From an uncultured Lachnospiraceae bacterium (lineage in GTDB: Bacteria; Bacillota; Clostridia; Lachnospirales; Lachnospiraceae), in NCBI GenBank assembly GCA_910579645.1, contig CAJTVK010000005.1, positions 1 to 64,000 of the forward strand: 64,000 nucleotides of DNA, given 5' to 3'. Shown one piece after another: positions 34,465 to 43,532 of this stretch. The notes under the pieces were generated by a model, which was not told where the DNA came from, searched no databases, and saw only the letters and a program-made list of their open reading frames with translations. The position numbers were made by a program, and so were the translations under genes. Each line of letters begins with the position of its first letter. Positions within the stretch are counted from its first letter, which is position 1.

Positions 34465-36684
34465 TTATTTGGTAAGCAGCATCATAATATCATTGCTTCT
34501 TGCAATGAATTTCGTCATTGCTTCCGGTGCCAGCGGCGCGTTCTGAATCTGTGCCAAATCATACAGCTGCTCACAGATCATCGTCACATTTTCACCTTCT
34601 TTATTCTCCAATACATACTGCACCAACGGATGCTCCGCATTGAGGACAAGGGTTTCCCCTTCTTTGCCGAACATGCCCATGTCAGCACCGTTCATGGAAT
34701 ACATGCGCATCATATCCTGCATACGCCTGCTTTCCTCGGAAATGGTAATCATGGAAGAAATCTTCTTATCCTTCAGCTTCTCCACCTTTACGGTAAGGTT
34801 TTCTTTCTTCAAGGCCTTTTTCATGATTTCGGCCATTTCCCCGGCCTTTTCCTCCAGCTCCTTCGCCGTCTCCTCGGAAGTCTCCGCCTTCATGGAATCC
34901 GTCACGTCGGCGTCGATACGCATAAACCGGATTCCTTCGTTCTTCGCTTCCAGTTGGGAAATAAAGGGCTGGTCAATGCTGTGAGTCAGGATAACCGCAT
35001 CCATTTTGGCCTCTTTGAACATATTGATATACTGGCTCTGCTGCTGTTCGTCCGTCACATAATAAATGATTTTCTCTTTCTTCTCTTCTTCGGCCTCTCC
35101 CTCTTCGGCCTCTTCCTCTTCTTCGTCTACGATTTCGGCATCCACTTTATTGCCGTCCTCATCCACCGCTTCCGCTTTGCTTTCCTCCGCATTTTCCGGT
35201 TCCGCAGTACTTTCTTCCGCCGTTTTACTATCCCCGGCTGCCGCACCTTCCGCCGCTTTTTCCGTCTCCGGCGTTTCCTGTCCGCTGCTCTCTCCGCCGT
35301 CGGTATTCTCCTGTCCGCTGCTCTCTCCGCCGTCGGCATTCTCCTGTCCGCCGTCTTTATTGATTTCCAGGCATTCCGGCAAAGTCAGATATTTTCCTTC
35401 CAGATTCTTAAAGAGAATATAATCCGTCATCTTTTCACAGAACTTATCATCCTTCAGACAGCCGAACTTAATAAACGGACTGATGTCGTCCCAATATTTA
35501 TCGTACTCCTCCTTCTCCGTCTTGCACATGCCGGACAGCTTATCCGCCACCTTCTTGGAAATATAATCGGAAATCTTCTTCACGAACCCGTCATTCTGCA
35601 GCGCGCTCCTTGAAACGTTCAGCGGCAGATCCGGGCAGTCAATGACCCCTTTCAGCAAAAGCAGGAATTCCGGAATGACTTCCTTGATGTTATCCGCTAT
35701 GAATACTTGATTGTTATATAGTTTTATCGTGCCCTCGATGGATTCATATTCCATGTTAATCTTCGGGAAATACAAGATGCCCTTCAGATTAAAAGGATAA
35801 TCCATATTCAGATGAATCCAGAACAACGGCTCCTTGTAATCTTGGAATACTTTACGGTAGAATTCCAGATACTCTTCCTTCGTGCAGTCATTGGGATGCT
35901 TTGTCCACAGAGGAGCCGTCTCATTGAGAAGTTCCGGCCGTCTGATAATTTTCAGCTTCTGCTCGTCCTCCTCTTTCTCCTTTGCAATCTCCTCTACCAC
36001 CGTATCGGTATCCAGCTTCTCCTCCGCCTTTATAATCTGGGTTTCCTTGGTATTTTCCTTCTCCAGATAAATCTCGGTAGGCATGAAGGAACAGTATTTC
36101 TTAATGACTTCCCTTGCCTTGTACTCATTGCAGAACTCCAGACAGTCCTCATTGATATGGAGCGTAATCTCCGTCCCCACTTCCGTCCGCGTGCCTTCCT
36201 CCATGTCAAACTCGGTGCCTCCGTCGCATACCCAATGCACCGGCACGGCATTCTCCTTATAGGACAGGGAATCAATATGCACCTGATCCGCTACCATGAA
36301 AGCGGAATAGAAACCTAATCCGAAATGACCGATAATCTGATCCTCATTGGTCTTGTCCTTATATTTTTCAAAGAAATCCGTCGCTCCGGAGAAAGCAATC
36401 TGATTGATATACTCTTCCACTTCCTCCGCCGTCATGCCGATACCGTTGTCAATGAATTTCAGCGTCTTCTCTTCCGGATTCACAAGCACCCGTATCTTTG
36501 CCTTGTAGTCATCCGGCAGGGTACATTCCCCCATCATCTCCAGTTTCTTCAGTTTCGTGATTGCGTCACATCCGTTGGAAATAAGTTCCCTCATGAAAAT
36601 ATCATGATCCGAATAAAGCCATTTCTTAATGATTGGAAAAATATTATCGCTGTTAATCGATAAATTGCCATGCTTTGCTGCCAT
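34465..36684 (-). CDS. htpG: Hsp90 chaperone HtpG with acidic insert (739 aa)
   Basis: ATP-driven chaperone. N-terminal GHKL motifs are visible: R-E-L-I-S-N-G-C-D-A near 32, D-N-G-I-G-M near 80 and G-H-F-G-L-G-F-Y-S near 118. The middle domain (I-L-Y-F-P-K, then R-S-A-L-Q-N-D) is normal. About residues 440-535 form a Glu/Ala/Gly-rich acidic insert with two G-G-E-S-S-G-Q-E repeats before the C-terminal dimerisation domain. At 739 residues it is about 100 longer than usual. A perfect CIRCE lies upstream. Confidence 0.93.
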   Translation of the reverse strand: MAAKHGNLSINSDNIFPIIKKWLYSDHDIFMRELISNGCDAITKLKKLEMMGECTLPDDYKAKIRVLVNPEEKTLKFIDNGIGMTAEEVEEYINQIAFSGATDFFEKYKDKTNEDQIIGHFGLGFYSAFMVADQVHIDSLSYKENAVPVHWVCDGGTEFDMEEGTRTEVGTEITLHINEDCLEFCNEYKAREVIKKYCSFMPTEIYLEKENTKETQIIKAEEKLDTDTVVEEIAKEKEEDEQKLKIIRRPELLNETAPLWTKHPNDCTKEEYLEFYRKVFQDYKEPLFWIHLNMDYPFNLKGILYFPKINMEYESIEGTIKLYNNQVFIADNIKEVIPEFLLLLKGVIDCPDLPLNVSRSALQNDGFVKKISDYISKKVADKLSGMCKTEKEEYDKYWDDISPFIKFGCLKDDKFCEKMTDYILFKNLEGKYLTLPECLEINKDGGQENADGGESSGQENTDGGESSGQETPETEKAAEGAAAGDSKTAEESTAEPENAEESKAEAVDEDGNKVDAEIVDEEEEEAEEGEAEEEKKEKIIYYVTDEQQQSQYINMFKEAKMDAVILTHSIDQPFISQLEAKNEGIRFMRIDADVTDSMKAETSEETAKELEEKAGEMAEIMKKALKKENLTVKVEKLKDKKISSMITISEESRRMQDMMRMYSMNGADMGMFGKEGETLVLNAEHPLVQYVLENKEGENVTMICEQLYDLAQIQNAPLAPEAMTKFIARSNDIMMLLTK

Positions 36685-36824
36685 ATTGAGCCACTTCCTT
36701 TTCTTCTTACTTTTCTTATTTTCCCTTTGCTTCCCGATATTGAAAATATCCGTTCCGTCCGGCCGGTGCGTGCCTTATCCTTCCTTGCTGCCGCCTGCAC
36801 GCTCTCCTCCCGGCGCATAATCAA

Positions 36825-36853
36825 AGTTTAATTCCTCTCCGCAAAAAAGTCAA
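36825..36853 (-). promoter_or_regulatory. htpG promoter
   Basis: On the minus strand TTGACT (36,853-36,848), a 17-base spacer and TAAACT (36,830-36,825). It lies about 140 bases before the htpG start. The CIRCE operator is just upstream of its -35. Confidence 0.6.
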
Positions 36854-36860
36854 GAGAAAA

Positions 36861-36887
36861 TTAGCACTCATTTAAAACGAGTGCTAA
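36861..36887. promoter_or_regulatory. perfect CIRCE operator (HrcA site)
   Basis: TTAGCACTC, nine bases, GAGTGCTAA: the exact CIRCE consensus that HrcA binds to repress chaperone genes. Here it controls, by position, htpG. In B. subtilis htpG is not under HrcA, so this is notable, and supports heat-shock control by HrcA in this host. Confidence 0.92.
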
Positions 36888-37029
36888 TAACAGCCATTTT
36901 CCCCAGTATTTATGCGGATTTGCGCATTTCTAAAATTTTCGTAAACTCTTTAAACAACGCTTATACCTACGCCCCAAAACCGGCCTATGCCTTCCGCTGC
37001 GCTGTCTGCCACGCCGGCTCTGCCGTTCC

Positions 37030-37084
37030 GTGCGGCCGGAAATCAGAAATCCGCTTTGCACGGAACTCTGATTTCCGGCCGCAC
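37030..37084. repeat. perfect 18-bp-arm palindrome
   Basis: gtgcggccggaaatcaga (37,030-37,047) and its exact complement at 37,067-37,084, loop 19. Directly after the foldase gene stop (minus strand). No T-run. May be a 3' hairpin or REP-like repeat. Confidence 0.65.
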
Positions 37085-37090
37085 GGGGCG

Positions 37091-38200
37091 CTACTCCTCC
37101 GCCGCAAAATACTTCCCGTAAATGTCAAAAAAATCGGAAGTCGTCACTGCCTCGTTATGGATAAACGCCACCTGCCCCCACACTTCCTCGTTCAGATTTC
37201 TGGTCAGTGACTTCACAAACGTATCATACTCCTGTCCAAACACCTCTTTTTTCCGTTCTTCCACAATCTTTACCTTATTCGCGTCGGTTTCCGCCCGGTC
37301 AAAAGTACTGATGCACTTAATGATATGATACCCGAACTTTGTCTCCACAATATCGCTGATTTCCCCTTTCCCCAGGTTAAAAGCTGCCTCCTCGAAAGCC
37401 GGCTCCATATCCCCTTTGCCGAAAGAGTAAGTCCCTTTGCTGTCCTCGCTGTACCGCTCCACCAGCTGTTCAAAGTCCGTCCCTTCCTCCTCGTCCCTGG
37501 CCAGTTCCAGCACTTCCTCAGCCAGCTGATAAGCTTCCTCCTTCGCCGCTGCCGTATACTCAATCTTTTCCCCGGATCCGTCCAAAGCGTACGTCCGGAT
37601 CAGCACATGCTGCACCGTAATGGTACGCGCCTCATCGTCGCTGATTTCCGGATTAATGTCGCGGATAATGAAATTATATACTTTATTGGCAAGCCCGTAC
37701 TCCGCATACAGCTTCTCAATCAGTTCCTCCGACACACCCATCAGTTCCCGTTCCGTATCGTTCAGGGAGCCATAGTATTCTTTTGCCGCCGCCGCCGCAT
37801 ATCCCTTCTCCTGCGCAGTCAGTTCCACCCCATGCTCCGCCGCCAGCAGATTCATGGATTTAATCTGCGCAATCCGGGCCAAGGCAGTATCTTTGATGTT
37901 CTGCTCCAGCGTAATGCCTTCCGCCTTTGCCTGCCATATCTCCGGCCCGTACACGCTCTCATACTGATTCTGGGTATTGGTCAGATAGACCATGATTTCC
38001 GGCAGCGTGCAGGAAATGCTTTCAATGCGGAATATCTCGTCTCTGGCAAATCCGGTAGTCAGCACTACCTTCGTATTTGCATCCTCCTTTCCGCTGCCGC
38101 AGCCCGCCGTAAGTGCCCCCAGCAAAACCATGGCCGTCCATAGCCTCATCCGCCTTCCCAATGACCCGATGCATTCCCGAAATTTCCGATTCCCTGTCAC
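37091..38200 (-). CDS. PrsA-like peptidyl-prolyl isomerase lipoprotein (369 aa)
   Basis: Extracytoplasmic foldase. A basic start and hydrophobic region end in the lipobox L-T-A-G-C (Cys 34). A SurA/PrsA-like helical domain follows, then a parvulin domain (Q-H-V-L-I-R near 195 and F-G-Y-H-I-I-K near 300). Normal for the family. Located 3 bases after the FAD-protein stop on the same strand, so probably in one transcript. Confidence 0.82.
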   Translation of the reverse strand: MTGNRKFRECIGSLGRRMRLWTAMVLLGALTAGCGSGKEDANTKVVLTTGFARDEIFRIESISCTLPEIMVYLTNTQNQYESVYGPEIWQAKAEGITLEQNIKDTALARIAQIKSMNLLAAEHGVELTAQEKGYAAAAAKEYYGSLNDTERELMGVSEELIEKLYAEYGLANKVYNFIIRDINPEISDDEARTITVQHVLIRTYALDGSGEKIEYTAAAKEEAYQLAEEVLELARDEEEGTDFEQLVERYSEDSKGTYSFGKGDMEPAFEEAAFNLGKGEISDIVETKFGYHIIKCISTFDRAETDANKVKIVEERKKEVFGQEYDTFVKSLTRNLNEEVWGQVAFIHNEAVTTSDFFDIYGKYFAAEE

Positions 38201-38203
38201 GCC

Positions 38204-39607
38204 CTATCCTTCCATTCCCTTTAAAATACTCCTTGCCACACTGATTCCGTTTGCCGAAGCCTGCTGCAGCCCTCTGGTCACGCCCGCGCCGTCCCCGATG
38301 GCACGCAGCCCTTTGATGCTCGTCTCAAAATCCCGGTTCACCACCACCCGGTTAGAATAGAATTTCACTTCCACGCCGTACAGCAGCGTCTCGTCCGAAG
38401 CAATGCCCGGCGTCACCTTATCCAAGGCTTCCAGCATTTCCTGAATGTCCACCATAATCCTATGGGGAAATACCAAGGACAAATCCCCCGGCACCGCATC
38501 CTTCAAGGTAGGAATCAGATTATTCCGGCACAGCCGTTCCTCCGTCGTCCTCCTGCCCCTCTTGAAATCCCCGAAGGTCTGTACCATAATCTTCCCTCCG
38601 CAAAGCATATTGGACAGCTGTGCAATCTGCTTTCCGTACTCAATAGGTGTTTTAAACGGCTTGGTGAAATTCTTGGACACCAGAATGGCAAAATTCGTAT
38701 TATTGGTCTTATAATCCTGTGCCTTATAGGCATGTCCGTTCACCACTGCAAGGCCGCCCTCATAATATTCCGTCGCCACCTCACCGGAAGGATTGGTGCA
38801 GAATGTCCGCACCTTATCGTCGAAGGTAGGCGTATACAGCACCAGCTTTGCCTCGTACAGATTCTCGTTCAGATACTGCATGACCTCGTCCCGCACCTCC
38901 ACGCGCACGCCGATATCCACCGTGCCCGCTTTTGTCTCTATGCCGATTTCCTCACACTTGTCCTTAAACCAGTCCGCCCCTTCCCGGCCCACCGCGGAAA
39001 CAATCTCTTCCGCATAATAAGTCTCCCCTTTGTCGGTAACAACCCCTGTCGCCTTACCGTCTTCCACAAGAATCTGCTCCACCATCGTGTCGAAAAGCAG
39101 CGTAACCCCTTCCTCTTCCAGATGCTTCTGCAGCTTTGCGTAAATCTTATAGCCTTCCTCCGTCCCCAGATGACGGATCGGACATTCGATGAGTTTCAGG
39201 TTGGCATTGATTGCCGCTTTCCTTATTTCCCGTATTTCCTTCTCCTTATCTGCCCCGTAAACATTCTTATCCGCGCCGAATTTCAGATAAATGGCATCGG
39301 ATTCCCCGATTAACTCCATCGTCTCCTCATATCCCAAAATCGCCGGCAGATTGCCTCCCACATCCGGGGACAGCGACAGCTTTCCGTCCGAAAAAGCCCC
39401 CGCCCCGGCAAACCCCGTGGTAATGGAGCAGGGCTTACAGCCTACACATTGTTTCGTCACCCTTTTTGGGCAGTTCCTCTTCTCAATGGATCTCCCTTTC
39501 TCCACCACCAGCACCTTCAGTTCCTTCTTCCGATCCATCAGTTCATAAGCACAGAAAATGCCTCCCGGCCCTGCCCCTATAATTATCACGTCAAACTTAT
39601 TTTCCAT
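38204..39607 (-). CDS. FAD-dependent dehydrogenase-like protein (467 aa)
   Basis: Flavoprotein of the family often annotated NAD(FAD)-utilizing dehydrogenase. Start M-E-N-K-F-D-V-I-I-I-G-A-G-P-G-G at 39,607 begins the FAD-binding Rossmann fold. A cysteine cluster (K-R-V-T-K-Q-C-V-G-C-K-P-C) is near 45; the C-terminal G-D-G-A-G-V-T-R-G-L-Q-Q-A-S is typical. An in-frame 60-residue upstream extension consists of a 15-bp repeat and is probably untranslated or variable. Substrate unknown. Confidence 0.78.
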   Translation of the reverse strand: MENKFDVIIIGAGPGGIFCAYELMDRKKELKVLVVEKGRSIEKRNCPKRVTKQCVGCKPCSITTGFAGAGAFSDGKLSLSPDVGGNLPAILGYEETMELIGESDAIYLKFGADKNVYGADKEKEIREIRKAAINANLKLIECPIRHLGTEEGYKIYAKLQKHLEEEGVTLLFDTMVEQILVEDGKATGVVTDKGETYYAEEIVSAVGREGADWFKDKCEEIGIETKAGTVDIGVRVEVRDEVMQYLNENLYEAKLVLYTPTFDDKVRTFCTNPSGEVATEYYEGGLAVVNGHAYKAQDYKTNNTNFAILVSKNFTKPFKTPIEYGKQIAQLSNMLCGGKIMVQTFGDFKRGRRTTEERLCRNNLIPTLKDAVPGDLSLVFPHRIMVDIQEMLEALDKVTPGIASDETLLYGVEVKFYSNRVVVNRDFETSIKGLRAIGDGAGVTRGLQQASANGISVARSILKGMEG

Positions 39608-39610
39608 TCC

Positions 39611-39760
39611 GAATCCTTTCCTTTCCAATCCTTCCGTTCCCAATCCTTCCATCCCCAATCCTTCCGTTCCCAAGCCTTTCATCCCCAATCCTTCCTTTCC
39701 CAAGCCTTCCGTTCCCAATCCTTCCATCCCTAATCCTTCCTTTCCCAATCCTTCCATCCC
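39611..39760 (-). repeat. ten-copy 15-bp tandem repeat before the FAD gene
   Basis: Ten imperfect units like caatccttccgttcc (plus strand). On the mRNA each unit carries ggaagg, resembling ribosome sites. Length 15 keeps the frame open, coding E-G-L-G-M/T/K repeats. Such arrays can change copy number and so vary expression or N-terminus. Confidence 0.8.
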
Positions 39761-39790
39761 GGCCCCTTCCTTTCTTTTCCTACTCATTAA

Positions 39791-42394
39791 CTATACCACA
39801 ATCCGCACGCTGCTGCCCAAATTAGTTTTCGACACAACAATCTGTTTTTCTATCTTTTCGGACAATTCCGGCACATGGGAGATAATGCCGATGAGCCTGT
39901 CTTTTTCCACTAAGGACATCAGCGTCTGGCAGGCCTGCTCCAATGACTCCCCGTCCAGCGCGCCGAACCCTTCATCTATAAAAAGCGTATCCACCCGGAT
40001 ACCGCCGCTATAGCTTTGCACCACATCGCTCATGCCAAGAGCCAGGGACAGAGATGCCTTGAAAGCTTCTCCGCCGGACAGAGTCTTCACCGAACGGTAT
40101 TTCCCGGTGTAATAATCCAGCACGCGGATTTCCAGATTATCCTTTGTCCTTCCGTCGCTGATTTCCTCCAGGCGGGACAGTTCGTAACGTCCCCCTGACA
40201 TTTTTGCCAGCCGGATATTGGCCGCCCTTAAAATTTCCTCAAAATATCCCGCCAGCACATACTGCTCAAACACCAGCCGCTTCCCGTTATTCCCGCTGGC
40301 CATATTGTCCAAGTCCTTCACAATGCCGTATTCCTGCAGCAATTCACCGTGCTTTTTTTCTCTTTCCCTCAGTGATTTCTCGATTTTCCTTGCCTGCCGC
40401 AGACTGTGGCTGCATTCGTTCAGCAATTTCAGTGCCTGCTGTTTTTCCTGCTTCTTTGTTTCCAGATCCTCCTTCTGCGCGGAAGTGTCTTCCGCCCTCT
40501 TCCCCTTAGTCTCTTCCTTCAGATGCCCCAACAGACTTTCCAGTTCCTGCTGTTTCTGATAAAATTCCCTGATTTTCTTTTCCAGTTCTTCCATTTCCTT
40601 CGGCCGGCGCAAGGCTTTCTTATACTTTTCCATGCTGCCGAAACCGGCTGCTTTATATTGGCAGGAAAAACCGGCTTCCAGTTCTTCCTTTTTCTTCTTC
40701 TGCGCCGCAAAGGCCGTTTTGTCTTCCTCCAGTCTCTTGGCCATTTCCTTCTGCCTTGCCTGCAGCCTTTCATATTCCGATACCAGCTCTTCAAAGGCTT
40801 CCTCCGTCATGTCCTCCGTCACGGAGCGGATGGTTTTGGGCAGCTTTCTTTTCCTTCTGCCGTAATCTTTTTCCTTCCCTTCCCACTCCTTCTTCTGCTC
40901 CTCACAGACGGCCGCCTGTGCCCGGCAGGCCGCCGCCTCCCCATGGATTTCCATCAGCCGCTTCTGCTCTTTTTCATAAGCCTGCCGCAGCTTCCGCAGG
41001 CTTTCCTCGTCCGGCACGCCGCTGTCCGTCTCTGCCACACGGGGATGCTCCCTGGAACCGCATACCGGGCAGGGTTCCCCTTCCCTGACCTGCCTCGCCA
41101 CAATGCCCACTACGGCACGCTTATAAGCCAAATCCGCCGATTCGTATGCCCGCTTCTTCTCACCGGCAGCTTCCTCCTGCCCTAAATAACTTCCCTGCAA
41201 AGCTTCCAGTTCTCCCTGCTTCACGGCCAGAGCCCGTTCGGCTTCTTCCAGCCCCTTTCTGCTTTCTTCGTAAACGGCGGTTATCCGGTACCCCTCTCTG
41301 ACTGCTTCCCTTCTTTCATAATAAGAACGCAGTTCCTTCTCCTTTCCGGAAAGCATGCGCAGTTCTTCCTCCCCCTTCCGCACCCGTTCCTTCTTATCCT
41401 CCAAAAGGGCTGCCGCATGTTCCATATACAGATAAGGCTCTTTCAGCGCGTCGGCCTCTCTGGCATTTTTCAATTCCTTCTCGGCCTCCCGGATGCCGGC
41501 CTTTTTCTCTTTCAGTCCCTCTTTCTCTTTCCTGAGTATTTCTATCCGTTCCAGCTTGGCGTTGACTTTCTCCGCTTCCGCAAGATGTTCCGACAGACGG
41601 AGGATCTCCCGCTCCAAATCCCCATGTCTTTTTTCCGCCTCCGCCAGCCTAGCCTTATATTCCTTCCCCCTGCCTTCCAGCCAGGAAAGAACCTCCCCGA
41701 AATTCAAGTTCTCCCCTTCCGGCCACTGTTCTTCCCCCTCCATACGCAGCATATGCACATCCTCTTCCATCCGGTGCCGGTATTCCATCACCTGCCGGTA
41801 CAATTCCCCGGAGCGGCTCCGCAGGACGGCTGCAAAACGGTCATAGACCGAGGTGGAGAAAATCTCCCTGAAAATCTTCGTTTTTTCCGACGGGGACGCG
41901 GTCAGCAGCCTTGCAAATTCTCCTTGGGCTATCATGGAAATCTGCTTAAACTGTCTGTAATCCAGTACAAGTATTTCCTGCATTTTACGGTTTACCTCGC
42001 TGACGCCTTCCACTACGCCGCCGTCCGGCAGATAAAGCCTGGCCCGCTCTTTCTCCTTTGTGAAACTGCTTTTCCCTCCCTTTTTCTTTTTCGGGCGCAT
42101 ATATTCCGGATTCCGCTCAATCCGGTACTTCCTGCCGCCGTGCTGCATGGACAGTTCCACAAACGTAGCCGTATCCTCTTGCGCAAAATCGCTGCGCACG
42201 CTGTTCTTCTCCCGCACTTCACCGCTCATGTTCCCGTATAAGGCATAAGTGACCGCATCGAACAGCGTAGTCTTCCCTGCTCCGGTAGGGCCGGTAATCA
42301 GGAACAGCCCCCGTTCCTGCAGCCCGGCAAAATCTATCTCGATCCGCCCTTTGTAAGGCCCCCAGCCGGAAAGCACCAGTTTCTCAGGCTTCAT
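39791..42394 (-). CDS. sbcC: SbcC nuclease ATPase subunit (867 aa)
   Basis: DNA repair exonuclease ATPase, pairs with SbcD. Start M-K-P-E-K-L-V-L-S-G-W-G-P-Y at 42,394, inside the end of sbcD. Walker A G-P-T-G-A-G-K-T-T near 34; long coiled coils with the zinc hook C-P-V-C-G near 430; signature L-S-G-G-E-A-F and Walker B T-L-F-I-D-E-G-F-G near the C-terminus. Full length. Confidence 0.93.
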   Translation of the reverse strand: MKPEKLVLSGWGPYKGRIEIDFAGLQERGLFLITGPTGAGKTTLFDAVTYALYGNMSGEVREKNSVRSDFAQEDTATFVELSMQHGGRKYRIERNPEYMRPKKKKGGKSSFTKEKERARLYLPDGGVVEGVSEVNRKMQEILVLDYRQFKQISMIAQGEFARLLTASPSEKTKIFREIFSTSVYDRFAAVLRSRSGELYRQVMEYRHRMEEDVHMLRMEGEEQWPEGENLNFGEVLSWLEGRGKEYKARLAEAEKRHGDLEREILRLSEHLAEAEKVNAKLERIEILRKEKEGLKEKKAGIREAEKELKNAREADALKEPYLYMEHAAALLEDKKERVRKGEEELRMLSGKEKELRSYYERREAVREGYRITAVYEESRKGLEEAERALAVKQGELEALQGSYLGQEEAAGEKKRAYESADLAYKRAVVGIVARQVREGEPCPVCGSREHPRVAETDSGVPDEESLRKLRQAYEKEQKRLMEIHGEAAACRAQAAVCEEQKKEWEGKEKDYGRRKRKLPKTIRSVTEDMTEEAFEELVSEYERLQARQKEMAKRLEEDKTAFAAQKKKKEELEAGFSCQYKAAGFGSMEKYKKALRRPKEMEELEKKIREFYQKQQELESLLGHLKEETKGKRAEDTSAQKEDLETKKQEKQQALKLLNECSHSLRQARKIEKSLREREKKHGELLQEYGIVKDLDNMASGNNGKRLVFEQYVLAGYFEEILRAANIRLAKMSGGRYELSRLEEISDGRTKDNLEIRVLDYYTGKYRSVKTLSGGEAFKASLSLALGMSDVVQSYSGGIRVDTLFIDEGFGALDGESLEQACQTLMSLVEKDRLIGIISHVPELSEKIEKQIVVSKTNLGSSVRIVV

Positions 42395-43532
42395 ACTCTT
42401 CCTCCTCCGCTGCCTTTGCCGCTTCCTCAATCAGCTCCATCCGCCGCCTGTCCGGCTCTTCTCCCCGGACCATCGCATAAAAATCATGGAAAAGTTCCGG
42501 AATGCTCTTCTTTCTCTCCTTCGGCCGGGTCAGAACTTCCTCCCCTTCCCTTTTCCTATTCTTTGCCAAAATAATCTGCATCATATTAGGATATACTGTC
42601 CGCAATGTGCCGATGGGGTCAATCAGTTCATCCTCGTCCGTCAATTCCGCCTGTATATAATCCATGCTGTCTGCCGCCGATACAATTTCCGGCTTCATCA
42701 GTTCGGCCATTTTCCCCCGTATCTTGCGCAGTCCGTGCAGCGGCTGCAGAGGAATCCGTTCTGCCGATACCTGCCCCTTCTCTTTTATCTCCACAAAATT
42801 CACATATTTTGTCTGTCCCGCTTCGGAAAAGGAATACGCCAAAGAAGCCCCGGCATAGTACACCTGTCCCTCCCCTATTTTCTGAGACTTGTGGATATGC
42901 CCCAGCGCCACATAATCAAATCCGCGGAAAAGCGAAGCCTCCACGTTATCCAGGCCTCCTACATGGATCGTAGTCTCCCCGTCGGAAAGTTCCGGTTCCC
43001 TTCCGTTGTCCGTAACAAAATAGTGCGTCACCAACACCCTCCGCCCCGTCTCCGGCGCTGTCTCCCCGTCCCAATATTCGGCCAGTATATTCTCCACCGC
43101 CTCTGCGCTGGTTCTTGCCTCTGCCTGTGCCGGCTTCACAAAAGGCAGCAGCACAAAAGAAATTTCCCCGAACGCATCCTCCAGACAGACCCGTCTCACG
43201 TTTCCCCGATACAGACCCGCAATGGATATTCCCTGCTTTTCCAAAATTTCTTCCGCAAAGCTGAGTCTTTCCGGGGAATCATGGTTCCCGCTGACCATCA
43301 GCACCTTCAGTCCCGCCTCCGCCGTTTCCTGCAGAAATTCCCCCAATGCCGTTACCGCTTCCGCGGAGGGAATGGCACGGTCGTAAATATCCCCGGCCAA
43401 GACAAGCGCATCCGCCTTTTTGCTCCGGGCAATTTCCAAAATCTGCCTCAGTATATGACGCTGATCCTCCAACATGGAAAAATCATTGATTACTTTGCCG
43501 ATATGCAAATCACCAGTATGTATAAATCTCAT
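42384..43532 (-). CDS. sbcD: SbcD exonuclease subunit (382 aa)
   Basis: Metallophosphoesterase nuclease partner of SbcC. Start M-R-F-I-H-T-G-D-L-H-I-G-K at 43,532, preferred over the longer frame. Motifs: G-D-L-H, A-G-D-I-Y-D, G-N-H-D-S-P and G-H-I-H. Its start shares a base with the PHP gene stop (TAATG) and its end overlaps sbcC by 11 bases: a three-gene coupled run. Confidence 0.93.
   Translation of the reverse strand: MRFIHTGDLHIGKVINDFSMLEDQRHILRQILEIARSKKADALVLAGDIYDRAIPSAEAVTALGEFLQETAEAGLKVLMVSGNHDSPERLSFAEEILEKQGISIAGLYRGNVRRVCLEDAFGEISFVLLPFVKPAQAEARTSAEAVENILAEYWDGETAPETGRRVLVTHYFVTDNGREPELSDGETTIHVGGLDNVEASLFRGFDYVALGHIHKSQKIGEGQVYYAGASLAYSFSEAGQTKYVNFVEIKEKGQVSAERIPLQPLHGLRKIRGKMAELMKPEIVSAADSMDYIQAELTDEDELIDPIGTLRTVYPNMMQIILAKNRKREGEEVLTRPKERKKSIPELFHDFYAMVRGEEPDRRRMELIEEAAKAAEEEEYEA

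Noticed and set aside
33625..35613. 662-residue plus-strand reading frame
   Set aside because: Antisense to the split gene and htpG; His/Phe/Arg-rich as expected of a shadow frame, no ribosome site.
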